NCBI GenBank assembly: GCA_963662515.1
Contig: OY759675.1
Span: forward strand, 3,100,001 to 3,164,000
Length of the DNA stretch: 64,000 nucleotides
Source of the DNA: JAFGDI01 sp963662515
GTDB taxonomy: Bacteria > Planctomycetota > Phycisphaerae > Sedimentisphaerales > SM23-30
Direction of reading: 5' to 3'
In this document: one piece after another, positions 57,101 to 63,701 of the stretch
How positions within the stretch are numbered: the first letter of the stretch is position 1
Layout: the number at the start of each line of letters is the position of its first letter
Notes under the pieces: generated by a model
What the model was told of the DNA's origin: nothing
Seen by the model: the letters and a program-made list of their open reading frames with translations, nothing else
Database searches by the model: none
Program-made: the position numbers and the translations under genes

Positions 57101-57403
57101 ACCTGTGTAAATTGCCAAAATTGACAACCCAATCATGGCAACCATACCCCAGCCTTCATTGCCTTCTACCCTCGGTGACATTACCAGGCAGTCACAGGAA
57201 CGAATTTGAGTGTCAAGATTTTCGACTTCTTTTCCATTCAGGCAGATCACAAGTTCAAGGCCTTCTGGGAAATTATCACTGATAGCTTCTCGGATGGTAT
57301 ATCCGTCCCGAACATCGATAACAACCTCTTCTCTGTCTCGCATATCAAACGGATTGTTAATTTTTACCAGTTTTGTTGTTTTGTCAATTGCCTGCATAGT
57401 CAT
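48158..57403 (-). CDS. Tail tip attachment protein, lambda I-J fusion with inserted GLUG beta-helix
   Basis: A 3,081-aa host-recognition protein. Residues ~20-100 resemble the ubiquitin-like start of lambda tail assembly protein I and ~115-150 its hydrophobic segments (MVAMIGLSILAIYTGGLAAG); in lambda these are a separate gene. The J part follows at ~170 (WPVYYGENKVYGNV, LALAEGPIDSIGW) through the tail-hub region to ~920, then Fn3-like modules (~935-1260). Beyond this are fibre modules ending WSGPVRM-GEDG-like at ~1530, 2285, 2435, 2490 and 2655. Between them (~1720-2205) sits a complete GLUG beta-helix (FRGSFNGNGFKIKNLRI, IGGLVGFGKGRINNC, QPRPVLRWEG). A short collagen-like GPQGPAGSPG lies near 2665. 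The start ATG at 57403 has AGGG close upstream and overlaps the K-like gene by 20 nt. Confidence 0.9.
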   Translation of the reverse strand: MTMQAIDKTTKLVKINNPFDMRDREEVVIDVRDGYTIREAISDNFPEGLELVICLNGKEVENLDTQIRSCDCLVMSPRVEGNEGWGMVAMIGLSILAIYTGGLAAGALELVTEGGALTTGGMIAASAVSASIMIGGGLLIQSLLPPPSARTASSSNNQAYGWNPRTTQQAGIKWPVYYGENKVYGNVILSMTEPVSDTRKQRYNLVLALAEGPIDSIGWKETGEDGIERLRGVYINNQAIDDYEEVEYDLRKGYTRQPVMDGFAYNGSQEAMQQLVESDSPYVFSHIYDENYDSFQVDCGHPAGLYKFNSDGSIGWFYVAAKCEYKKISDSVWKCIEPTNRAFPIYAFNIVSGKLRVLIDIYSIDVTKGLSSPEKQENKFFASSDTGVQYIPASLKISNLPIEIQALTNHEPDTEIVATKLISTGQNPRDPEPYRWWMGDRYRWVELNVSVSGIIPDQYKVTTAQKSVIHAHLRDMAHLYADNITSSHKFSFGTADYDKTAENGTEYQIKITKITQEKKDKNGNKLTKYGQDMYCLGIRDLIKFNHSYPRLAMIGIKSLATEDLSGSLEFECVIKGKSVRVYNSETQSWTVKYSNNPAWVLYDIMTQPVYGNSEGADFVVARYDGLQPEYIDLDSIVELADYCDEILSDGNPRHTFNGGFTDEKTLHDQILEVCQQCRAIYVWNGARAYVVIDKPADYKQVFSMSNIEAYSFTEEFIQEDQRATAIEVQFIDKQQDYKRTSYIVTNNTSENNSNRVSMFFPGINNSREAWRAGKYRLKRNQELRRVISFKTGLNAINCIIGDIFLFQHDVPDWGKSCRVASATANTITLAQDLAVDPEKEWSIIVRPNNQAEGANGKYYDRIISKPVYSIEGRTITVTEPFTEPVQNGDLVVMVENVPKLFKVTYLRATQDQKVEVHAIEYKESIYDVDGENPSDLPEVVNPKPVSLQPVNNIQVSESYITGSNYVTLSIVWENPDTLYIYKGVEIYAQVVDGPASWAFLGMSNDNRFVWDKALPNTKYMIKLVSTGYNGESYPFAKAPYVIHSTSDQNTTVPNYSGIRVSGLCLTNFPNQDVFATRNAQFTWNKPATSISDDGTASVSGFAGYSIIIENTDGTIRRKVAIGDNHYTYTYENNYEDGNGTPARSFVFKVAAVDVNAYMTNYSQLTVNNPVPAAITGLTAVGTVKRIDLNWDAGKDSDISGYIVWGSAVNGFAPGEANRLYKGPNNSLSLVSTERMFFKVAAYDNFGDTGLNVSGQVEATPLSSTSEITDYDLDYVNTTGFVISIASGNVLTIPAGKKVTFRKKAYTTAGVTVNLTDTTKRYYVNYDFESYLTDGNTLTLNVSIIQPGVSYFKFLFGIAEYINDAWQFSQMAIPQRMASFAFMQVGTLTSEHLGSRIIKTEHFDGDCVYTRNIIVGDIGLNENGNYESGSGLYADKTGKVVIGGNVEISGLPDPKNTISQLTIYCRSASVPTLPAYSTVGTDGVIAIGSNDNGWSAVYPSGPYPLYLATASMRLPDSGSVPVTWSGPVRMSGEDGNIGWTNLTIYCRSETTPALPDSSMIDSGGFLSVNDDNWHKNPPALTVETVNDDYYCYPYLLRSVCWDRWQVLSRFSSPYRIGRIDDDHVVMALFLESPVRPDLPDFIVRRDLSVFPADNSLWSVVQPVNAANPVWMAVLPAVSIDYLNTNDSQTVSAQSLIQISGLESEISLTNPVALGTPSGIAIGSVAEFQAYFGDHLQTALTSTQISNHTKSFYLTADLDFSDIEYTRAPIAWCTCRDAGVYHNTDYALASGTPFRGSFNGNGFKIKNLRIVSPDSSCQNYGDYHMAFIGWHESGTIKNLGLENVYVEGNYHSAALVGRLLSGTISNCYATGHVSGTPNLYYQVDGIGGLVGTMGNGWGDSSYISCAVVDSYFVGTVSVSRITSYGQYIENIGGLVGFGKGRINNCRSGVNLAQIGMQAAGSVPGYISGQGVIVDGANVQFIGGLCGQYYSPNTYSQTQSVWKCRSYMPVKVNASGNMTDSSYSADIGGFMGYIGNGFICHCVSRGNVSSGHFYDPGNGNCSLDYAAGFIGRILNNAAVHDSYAACDISCRANYTEYYSATYAKIAGFTAYSTGYIQRCYYSGLVSHSAAVNLFCYQFGSGYNSRISNCFCNAGEWDPINSGGGTVLIWGDTAGPASYTDTFTAVGWNFNSVWVIAQDQPRPVLRWEGYTTFDFYRTVFSESGSLPAYNYSYYITVDSTDWLPDNTVSILPIMSYQNDNGRLWLASCYMQIPLSGDMPVEWTGPVRLEAVNGTDGQIGLSGLSVRMFYIRHNSRESFPLLPALSDWRGWNPGQPAAYPAGPYLWLLAGYYNDLGEVVGWDNEPVCAQGVGANTVVSSFRYSDTVPDISALPVVIDLAALGWHDTPPDSGSGHLYMIRAEFNESGQAVSQSWTGPVRLTGENGKDGADTLLFKFADEPYPVGSSYWHTEYQADDIYMLLSYDAGVSWQGPVKITAEDGAGLLVQYATNSGGAGAHSTYTVGDRYMRQYLGTLSNPITGWFQFVASDGTGLEVLYNTTNSDTGAHSTYTAGDVWFKQRLSGGSWSAWIKFVGESLPAQYVDFRFQNNSSATTGPAVNKTSANPGAAWLDAPVNPSSGQYTWLITANFDSENVLNGQWSDPLRITGTQGPQGPAGSPGTNGIDGRTVVFVSAAGDIPASPTAGTLAVIIAEANITVASKTFETKKVYEYSAGQWIEKGRLRADVVWAGAIITDILHIGNNNGVGEIRIFGRNGTTVQDSFLEAGDLYEAIQISSNGTITVAGTSYQGGWAIGRKRYSSTVYKDVMLLGNSAKHYGVVGGEPYMNGQIVTTGNLYDNAVNEIIDVNEGTSVISLNTLPVLRTVDNTARAGSWLAMMNLSVKTNVSASYRFVLSYLTTSTATVSVGSYANAGLRFFRSDGVSYIDIYGVSSNLQIASNLLNKDLIELGRPGESYIIDKNMIHSIYVTKSGSYHRTRIRFLAKQGYSFDEIKFDNVTVTAQTHNNIIRSKINNDQVIIPDERSLPPIMDMQTVSDINRVIFSCWRQSTASSVDNIAGSLEYDYRLWKTKK

Positions 57404-57779
57404 AATACCCTGCCCTTATTGTTGCCCAATGTTCATCATTGAGATTTGTGATAATTACTCCAGCATGAGAAACACAGTGAATAAATCGTTTGCAATCTGG
57501 CAAAACAATTCCGGCATGAGTGATTTTCGGTGGCCTCGTCCTGAAAGTCACTATACAAAATGGCTTTATCGATTCAATTGGCTTAAAAAGCCCTACCGAA
57601 TCATGGCACTTATCGTACATAGCAGCCAAACTGTCCGGCCTATTAACCTCTGGCAAAATAATACCTCGATCAGCATAAATCGCTTCAATCAACCCGTAAC
57701 AATCGTAGGATTGTGGTCCACGACCGTCTCGTTGCCAGGGCTTACCCATATACTTTTTCATGTCAATTTCAAACAACAC
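57384..57779 (-). CDS. NlpC/P60-family tail assembly protein (lambda K-like)
   Basis: A predicted cysteine peptidase that acts on peptidoglycan or during tail assembly. The GTG at 57779 is chosen because AAGGAG lies 9 nt upstream; it gives a 131-aa protein and overlaps the upstream gene by 11 nt. The catalytic cysteine is expected in SYDCYGLIEAIYADRG (Cys27) and the histidine in KITHAGIVL (His88), the NlpC/P60 order. Lambda K is larger because it also carries a JAB/Mov34 domain, absent here. Position between L-like and I/J-like genes is exactly that of K in lambda. Confidence 0.85.
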   Translation of the reverse strand: MLFEIDMKKYMGKPWQRDGRGPQSYDCYGLIEAIYADRGIILPEVNRPDSLAAMYDKCHDSVGLFKPIESIKPFCIVTFRTRPPKITHAGIVLPDCKRFIHCVSHAGVIITNLNDEHWATIRAGYYDYAGN

Positions 57780-58542
57780 GAAGTAATTCTCCTTGAAGGC
57801 CAAGTTCTGCCCCGAAATTAATCTCATTATTCAATTCTTTGCATGCTTTTCTGGTATGTTCACACACCGATTCAGAGCCGGAATATGCACATTCAACGCT
57901 ACGGAAACCCCATCTACAATGATTTGGCGTAAAGCTATTAAGTGGAAAATTCTTCAAGAGTGGATCAGGCACACTAATTGTCAGCACAATCCACTTTTCA
58001 TCACAAGATACAGACTTAACCGTAAAATGTTTTTCCAGCAAAGTATGATCTTCATCAAGATTGCCATGACTCACAAATGTCAGCTTGACAAATGAGCCTA
58101 CCCCACCATTGTAATACTCAACTATCCCTTGTAGTATCAACTGCACATTAGATAAATACAGTTTCATCTGAGGCAATTGACCAGTACCTTCCTGCACAAA
58201 TGGCTCCATTTTCACAGGGAATCGAGTATAGGTCTTACCCTGATAGGTAATATCCTCATTGTTCTGCACCAGACGATAAGTGGCACTAATATCAACCCAA
58301 CAAGCCTCCCAGCCTGCACCAATGCCAGGTTCATTAGAACCAAGGCCTGTATGCGACACAATAGACTCATATACTCTGCGATTATTACGAACGACCGTTC
58401 CTACAGGATAACCAGACCCAAGCGACCAGGACATGTCAGTGTATTTCTGGTTAAGGGTAAATTCAACCAGTAACAACCATGGTTCCTTACTATCAAGCTG
58501 GTTCTTGGCAAATATTAAGTTTTCCGGTAATGGTATTGGCAT
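57769..58542 (-). CDS. Tail tip protein, lambda L-like, with four-cysteine Fe-S signature
   Basis: A 257-aa tail-tip component. The C-terminal part has cysteines at 209, 218, 227 and 234 (NHCRWGFRSVEC, SGSESVCEHTRKAC), matching the arrangement that binds an Fe-S cluster in lambda gpL. The N-terminal two thirds are beta-rich (VEFTLNQKYTDMSW, YLVQN-type strands) as in L/DUF1833-like proteins. It lies between M-like and K-like genes. Its ATG follows the M-like stop by 2 nt, and the GAGGAG at the end of that gene is its ribosome-binding site, so translation is coupled. Confidence 0.82.
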   Translation of the reverse strand: MPIPLPENLIFAKNQLDSKEPWLLLVEFTLNQKYTDMSWSLGSGYPVGTVVRNNRRVYESIVSHTGLGSNEPGIGAGWEACWVDISATYRLVQNNEDITYQGKTYTRFPVKMEPFVQEGTGQLPQMKLYLSNVQLILQGIVEYYNGGVGSFVKLTFVSHGNLDEDHTLLEKHFTVKSVSCDEKWIVLTISVPDPLLKNFPLNSFTPNHCRWGFRSVECAYSGSESVCEHTRKACKELNNEINFGAELGLQGELLRVV

Positions 58543-58544
58543 TA

Positions 58545-58997
58545 TTACTCCTCAATATCAAGAATTCCACCGGTAACATTAGCAATTACACTTGCCCCGG
58601 TAATAACTGCTGGCGGTTGCGTAACTTCAGTTTTTGAATTTGGCTCAGACTCTTGCACTTCAAATGAAACCTGCCATTTAAGCGGCCCTGAACTTGCCAG
58701 CTTAAACACTGGCACCCCAGAGAACCTGACCGTATAACGATAACCATCCACAGGGTTAATCCAATAAAACCGGCCACTACCAACCTTCTGCTCCTTAACA
58801 AAATCACTTAACAAATTCTTATCAATGGTCGAAAGGGTTTTATATGACAATTTCCAAGCCAGACACAATCCGGTAAACATTGGCCTGGTTGCAACTGTTC
58901 CGTCTGCAAATTCAGACTTAATCGTTGGATCGCTTGCGATTGATTCCTCATAGCCATCTTTGGAAGGCTTCTTTGAAAGTTCTGGAAATATATCCAT
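58545..58997 (-). CDS. Tail protein, lambda M-like
   Basis: A 150-aa tail-tip protein placed by gene order between tape measure and L-like genes. The core, with FADGTVATRPMFTGLCLAWKLSYKTLS then GRFYWINPVDGYRYTVRFSG and WQVSFEVQESEP, is the usual small beta-rich minor tail protein pattern. The C-terminal ~20 residues (TGASVIANVTGGILDIEE) look like an added strand. The start ATG at 58997 has GGGGG about 11 nt upstream and lies 5 nt after the tape-measure stop. Confidence 0.75.
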   Translation of the reverse strand: MDIFPELSKKPSKDGYEESIASDPTIKSEFADGTVATRPMFTGLCLAWKLSYKTLSTIDKNLLSDFVKEQKVGSGRFYWINPVDGYRYTVRFSGVPVFKLASSGPLKWQVSFEVQESEPNSKTEVTQPPAVITGASVIANVTGGILDIEE

Positions 58998-59001
58998 ATT
59001 A

Positions 59002-61611
59002 TCAGTTACCCCCTCTCATGGCATTGCGTAATTGACCACCAGTATTTATATTCTTCATCACGACATTTATAATGTAGTTTTCACCGTCGAAATCAACTCC
59101 ACTCTGTTCCATATTAACATTCTGGCCAGATTGATTTTCAACATTGATTTTTACATTCACATTTGATTTATTTCCAGAATCACCCACTGAACGAACTCCA
59201 AGCTGACCACCCGGCATTCTAACTAGTGGAACTTGAGCTTCCGGCATACCAGCTTCAGCCGTTACTCCAGTACGACCGCCTGTCATAGGGAAATAATGTG
59301 GAGAAGTATAAACATCGCCAGAAGCAAACCTGACCAGATCACGGCCATAGAACACATTACCTTTGGCACTAGTGACCATCGAAGCCGGATTAGTGAAATG
59401 CTGATTGTATATACTTTCACTTGCAGTTGGAACATTACTACTTGTAACACCATTCGCAGGTCTTCCCCAGCCACTAAACATACCATACACACCAGCCGAA
59501 ATTCCATCAGCAATATTTTGTGTAATTAACTGCCGAATAACAAGTTGCTCAACATCCCTAAGCAATGCCTTCATAGCTTCGCCGGCAGATGCTGCCCCCA
59601 TTGCCATTTTTTCAAATGCCGAGCCAAAAGAATTACCGATACCATCAGCAATAGCCTTCAACTCTCTGGCATCCTGCAATTCAATCAGCTTTTGGCGATA
59701 ATCTTCAATAACCTGCATAGCTTCCCGAGAATTTTCACCATATAAAACTTCAGCTTGTGCCTGAACCTCTGTCAACTTAATAGCCCGCTCCCTTTCATCA
59801 TTGGTAAGTCCAAGAAGATTCTTTTCGTTTTCAAGTTCCCTGAACGACTGAGTAATGACTTTAGTAGCATCGGTTTTTGCCGGACTTATGACGACTGGCG
59901 GCTGAGCAGGTAATACAGGATTCTGCTTTTCTTTATTCAATGTATCTTCGATAGCTCGCTCCCCCACCTTGCCAGCAGCTAAATGATGTTCGTAGCGAGA
60001 TTTCCATTCTTTATCCATATCAACAGGCTTACCCCAGTCTTCAAACGAAAATCTCCTACTACCCATCACCTGATTATATATTCGCTCTGCATTGCCAGGC
60101 TGGTTGTAGAGGTTAACTGGAAGATTTGCCCAATTTGTTGTTGAAATATCACCAAGAAACTGTTGCCCAGTCGCCCTCATTTGAGCATACAGCCCCATCA
60201 AGGCATTCTTGAACTCGCCCGGCAATCCTTCCAAGTCTTTTGATAGAGATTCCATACTTGGAGTAGCCAGTTTTGCTTGTTCATCAATTGATAGCGTATC
60301 AATTATTTTTGATGTTAATTCTTTCGCCAACTGACTATTGTTTTTGAAATCAAATGCTTTTTGAGCTTCTTCATCACTTAACTGACTCAAGGCATATGGG
60401 GTAAGATTTTGATATGCACCATAAGGTTGCATAACATTTATGCCATAAGAAGCAGATAACGCCCTTAGCTTACTCGAATCCATACTAGCCAGATTAGCCT
60501 TAATTGCATTTTCACGGGCTGATTCCGCTCCAATCACATCGGAACGATAATAAGCTTGCAATAAGCCAAAATACAGGCTTTCACCAATTACTTTCCAAAT
60601 CGGCAGTGAAACCTGCAAGGCAGCAACTACACCTGAACCAAGTATTTCCGCACCAGCTTCAAAAGCTGATGTTAGCACTTTCCCACTATGACCGGCCTGA
60701 ACTGACATTTTAATTTCATCGCCAATGATTTTCGCCATGTCCATTGTAGCTAATATTGAAGCCCTTGCTTTTTCAAGCTCTTCTCCAAATGCCACCCCTG
60801 AACTCCTGGCAGCCGGAACCCAGCTCTCTACAAGCGAAGTCATATCTTTGACTACCAGCTTGGATTCAACCAGAAACCCTTCACCAAAATTTGCACGAAG
60901 CGTCGTAATTGCATCGCCGAATGTAGATGTGACACCCTGCCAGGTCTCTGCCATTCGGTCCATGCTGCCTTCGTACTTTTTGAAAGTATCAAGCAGTGCC
61001 ATTCTTGCTGATTGAAATCCTTGTGAATCTCGCACTTCCGTTATGATTTGCAACTCTTTATCAGACAAACCAAGATTTCTTAGCGGTTCTCGCTCCAAAC
61101 TTCTAACAGCAGATACAACATCAATAATCTGTTTATTTGTCACAGCAGCAGCTTCAGCAACACGAGTAACTGCATCTGCCCCCTTAATACCAACCTGTTC
61201 CAATGCAATACGAGCCTTGACTACATTTTCCGTATCAAAAGGCGACTTATTTGCAAATGATTCAGACTCAGCAAATGCTTTGTTGGCCTTTTCGACAGTA
61301 CCAAGAACACTTAACAATTGCTGCCTGTACATCTCATAATTGGCAGCAGCCGTTATCGAAGCAGCCCCTGCTGCAAGCGTTGCCGCTTTCATGGCACCAA
61401 CGGCTGCCACAAATGTCTTGGACGGCAAAACAAGCAGATTGAATGCCTTATTAACCCGATTTACGCCACTGACAGCAGATTCTTTCCAATCCTCCAGTAC
61501 CTTTGAAGATTGACGAATCTGAGCATCCCAGGCTTTCATTTCCCTGATGGCACCGAGTGAATTTACTGCTATCACAAGATTGGCTATATTTTCAGCAGGT
61601 GATAAAGTCAT
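59002..61611 (-). CDS. Tail tape measure protein (lambda H-like)
   Basis: An 869-aa protein setting tail length and possibly taking part in DNA injection. It begins after the G/GT pair; its ATG touches the GT stop (TAAATG). Features are long Ala-rich helices, a conserved N-terminal tape-measure segment (AANYEMYRQQLLSVLGTVEKA, cut here to its key residues YEMYRQQL, then SPFDTENV, LNRISDK-like LGLSDKELQIITE), two hydrophobic stretches (~60-85 and ~320-350), coiled coil at ~590-680 and a Gly/Ser-rich end. The C-terminus holds QVPLVRMPGGQLGV, common in this family. By the usual relation of length to tail, a tail of roughly 130 nm is expected; inference. Confidence 0.9.
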   Translation of the reverse strand: MTLSPAENIANLVIAVNSLGAIREMKAWDAQIRQSSKVLEDWKESAVSGVNRVNKAFNLLVLPSKTFVAAVGAMKAATLAAGAASITAAANYEMYRQQLLSVLGTVEKANKAFAESESFANKSPFDTENVVKARIALEQVGIKGADAVTRVAEAAAVTNKQIIDVVSAVRSLEREPLRNLGLSDKELQIITEVRDSQGFQSARMALLDTFKKYEGSMDRMAETWQGVTSTFGDAITTLRANFGEGFLVESKLVVKDMTSLVESWVPAARSSGVAFGEELEKARASILATMDMAKIIGDEIKMSVQAGHSGKVLTSAFEAGAEILGSGVVAALQVSLPIWKVIGESLYFGLLQAYYRSDVIGAESARENAIKANLASMDSSKLRALSASYGINVMQPYGAYQNLTPYALSQLSDEEAQKAFDFKNNSQLAKELTSKIIDTLSIDEQAKLATPSMESLSKDLEGLPGEFKNALMGLYAQMRATGQQFLGDISTTNWANLPVNLYNQPGNAERIYNQVMGSRRFSFEDWGKPVDMDKEWKSRYEHHLAAGKVGERAIEDTLNKEKQNPVLPAQPPVVISPAKTDATKVITQSFRELENEKNLLGLTNDERERAIKLTEVQAQAEVLYGENSREAMQVIEDYRQKLIELQDARELKAIADGIGNSFGSAFEKMAMGAASAGEAMKALLRDVEQLVIRQLITQNIADGISAGVYGMFSGWGRPANGVTSSNVPTASESIYNQHFTNPASMVTSAKGNVFYGRDLVRFASGDVYTSPHYFPMTGGRTGVTAEAGMPEAQVPLVRMPGGQLGVRSVGDSGNKSNVNVKINVENQSGQNVNMEQSGVDFDGENYIINVVMKNINTGGQLRNAMRGGN

Positions 61612-62369
61612 TTACTCATCTTCTTTCTTTTTGGCTGATTCTTCTCGGCTCCATTCAAGCCACTTACTATCCAACGCATCAATATATTGCAGATAATCCA
61701 ATCGTTTTTCTGGATCATCAATTCGATATAGATTTAGTGTGGATTCAATATCAGCAGGAGAAATAGCCTCTGGAGCAAAGCCACACCGCCTCTTACGGCT
61801 CAAATATAGGAAAATATGATACACTTCTTTTAAGTCCTGGAACAATTCTGGCATTTCTTCAACAAAAGCTAACGACTCTCCCTCATCAATCAAATTCTCA
61901 TTTAACTGTTGATACTTTGCATTGTCGTCAGAATCATCAATATAGGTCAGATTCCAATCCAGAACTTCAATTAGTTTTTTATACCTTCCTCAACCAATTT
62001 CTGTCTGTACCTGAAACGCTGACTGGCAACAGACAAAACATGATTCAACATGTCTTTAAGTTCTGGGCGTTTCAGATATTCAAGTGCCTTTTCACGGCTA
62101 TACTTAACCTCAACACCATTCTCACCAAGGTTCTTCCAATCAAGCAGTATGTGGTCAGCAATAGCCGGCGTAATCAATTCAGTAATATCCTGACCAGATA
62201 ATTCACCATTACGAATTTCCTGAACAAAAACTTTCAGTAATCCTTCCCTCGCCTCAACGAACTCCTGTCTGTCTATGCTGGCAATACAAAGCGAAACACC
62301 TTCATAATCAACCCAAATACCGTTATTTTCCTTATTCTTGTCTATCATTAAAGACTTAATATCAATCAT
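61612..62369 (-). CDS. Tail assembly chaperone GT, made by -1 programmed frameshift
   Basis: The G reading frame ends at 61971, but the sequence just before it has the slippery heptamer A AAA AAC (61980-61974) followed directly by TAA. A -1 slip continues from CTA ATT GAA without interruption for 120 codons to 61612, giving ~252 aa. The frame-extension region after the join would otherwise appear only as a 93-codon ORF with a TTG start and no ribosome-binding site. Lambda, and most long-tailed phages, make G and GT in just this way, and the gene sits between V and H. The slip itself is inferred. Confidence 0.8.
61971..62369 (-). CDS. Tail assembly chaperone G
   Basis: A 132-aa protein, short form of the G/GT pair that wraps the tape measure before tail tube polymerisation. 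It starts MIDIKSLMID at 62369 and has GGVSLCIASIDRQEFVEAREG-type helical segments with SREKALEYLKRPELKDML and the basic end RQKLVEEGIKN. The stop at 61971-61973 follows the slippery site. Homology is by context and length rather than a strong motif. It lies 128 nt after the major tail protein, with a stem-loop in that gap. Confidence 0.8.
   Translation of the reverse strand: MIDIKSLMIDKNKENNGIWVDYEGVSLCIASIDRQEFVEAREGLLKVFVQEIRNGELSGQDITELITPAIADHILLDWKNLGENGVEVKYSREKALEYLKRPELKDMLNHVLSVASQRFRYRQKLVEEGIKN
61974..61980 (-). promoter_or_regulatory. -1 ribosomal frameshift site
   Basis: Heptamer A AAA AAC in the zero frame, immediately followed by a stop codon. See the GT entry for the frame after the slip. 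A downstream pseudoknot or hairpin was not evident to me. Confidence 0.75.
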
Positions 62370-62421
62370 TTAATAGCTCACTTTCTTTATATATTAGCCT
62401 ACTTCAACAACATTTATATTA

Positions 62422-62485
62422 GCAGGTCTGCCGGTTTCTGACCGTTCATAGCAGGATTACCAGCCAAGCTACCGGGCAGACCTGA
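62422..62485. other. Long stem-loop between major tail and G genes
   Basis: CAGGTCTGCCGG (62423-62434) pairs with CCGGGCAGACCTG (62472-62484) with one bulged G, a 12-bp stem with a ~37-nt loop. On the minus strand it lies just after the major tail stop. A T-run precedes rather than follows it on that strand, so it is not a canonical terminator. It may attenuate transcription or protect the upstream mRNA, giving more V than G. Confidence 0.5.
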
Positions 62486-62497
62486 TTAAAAAAAAAC

Positions 62498-63667
62498 TTA
62501 AACTGGAAATTTCACCAGACGAATAGTCACATTTTCAACATCATCGGCTGTTGCTTTGAATTGCATATCAGCCATAACTGATCCATCTTTATTTTGTATA
62601 GTTCGATTACCATCGGTATATTTAACTGAAGGCAGGTCAATGACATATGCATTACCAAGTTTGTCAGCAATAACAATTGCAAGACTAGAATTGGCATCAT
62701 TCAGATACTTAGAATAAAGCGAATTACTGGCAAAATACGCCTTCAATGACCCCGTAACAATTACCGTACCCTCATCAACACCAATAGGCCCAATTTCATC
62801 ATTCAGTTCATCAGCAACCTGACAGCTATTATCAAGTGCAACTGTAAAATCTGTTGCACTTGTTTTTTCTCCACCAGAAAATAAGCCCTTAATGCTTGCT
62901 GTTGTTTTCATCACTGGATTGACATTAGAAACGGGTGTATAACTACTCCCAATCTGTGATGTATCATCCTGCTCGCATTTTCCAACAAAATCAAACACTG
63001 TTGTTATAATACTTTTTAATGCTACATTAAGACTCAGGCCCTTAACTACTTGACCCAGAAATGTAACAAATGCATTCGTCAAGTCAGAATACTTTCTCTG
63101 CAAATTAAATGATGTCTGAGTAACACCGTTTACAATTTGCGATCCCTGAATAATAGATACTCCAGGAGCGGTTTCATCTACCAGAACCTTATGCGAAACC
63201 GTAATCATTCTTGTTGCAACATCAACCGCTGCAATCTTGGCGTAACCATTATTGCTTGCCGTGTTGGAAATCTTTATCCAGCTTCCCGGCACAAAGCTGG
63301 CTACAGAATCACTGGCACTGGTTAAAGTAATTGTGCCAATAGCAGCAAATACTGCTGTTGTCGTACTGGTAATAGTTACAGGTGATGACCAGCCAGCACT
63401 AAACAGACCTGCTGCGAGTAAATCATCTTCAGCACCATACCGCAGTTCCATATTTATATTACCACTGGTACTAATACCGGTTAATTCAGCTCCAGCAAGC
63501 TGTCTGTCATCTCTGATCTCATTTGAATCAGTATATTCATTGCTTTGCTTCAGTGATTCCCCGGTAAATTTCAGTTTCGTTGCAGCACCAGAAGTAACCT
63601 TCTTGCCATACTCAACTTCCTTAATATATGCCAACTGCCCGCGACTGTTTTTAGCTCTTGTTCCCAT
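62498..63667 (-). CDS. Major tail tube protein (lambda V-like position, phage tube family)
   Basis: Forms the tail tube as stacked hexamers. The 389-aa protein starts MGTRAKNSRGQLAYIKEVEYG, followed by the tube-type segment LKFTGESL, an EIRDDRQLAG strand and NINMELRYGAEDDLLAAG. The rest is beta-rich with two related Ig-like/beta halves; residues ~110-160 contain AIGTITLTSASDS. AGGA lies ~9 nt upstream of the ATG. It belongs to the larger phage tube class rather than the small lambda V class, but holds V's place between the tail terminator and G. Confidence 0.85.
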   Translation of the reverse strand: MGTRAKNSRGQLAYIKEVEYGKKVTSGAATKLKFTGESLKQSNEYTDSNEIRDDRQLAGAELTGISTSGNINMELRYGAEDDLLAAGLFSAGWSSPVTITSTTTAVFAAIGTITLTSASDSVASFVPGSWIKISNTASNNGYAKIAAVDVATRMITVSHKVLVDETAPGVSIIQGSQIVNGVTQTSFNLQRKYSDLTNAFVTFLGQVVKGLSLNVALKSIITTVFDFVGKCEQDDTSQIGSSYTPVSNVNPVMKTTASIKGLFSGGEKTSATDFTVALDNSCQVADELNDEIGPIGVDEGTVIVTGSLKAYFASNSLYSKYLNDANSSLAIVIADKLGNAYVIDLPSVKYTDGNRTIQNKDGSVMADMQFKATADDVENVTIRLVKFPV

Positions 63668-63701
63668 GATTTGAATCCTTTCATATCATTGATTATTATT
63701 T

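Noticed and set aside
59233..61506. Plus-strand ORFs opposite the tape measure gene
   Set aside because: No coherent order, motif or translation signals; explained by the helical coding strand.
61612..61893. Independent 93-codon gene with TTG start
   Set aside because: It has no ribosome-binding site, and its frame is continuous with the -1 frame of the slippery site; it is the end of GT.
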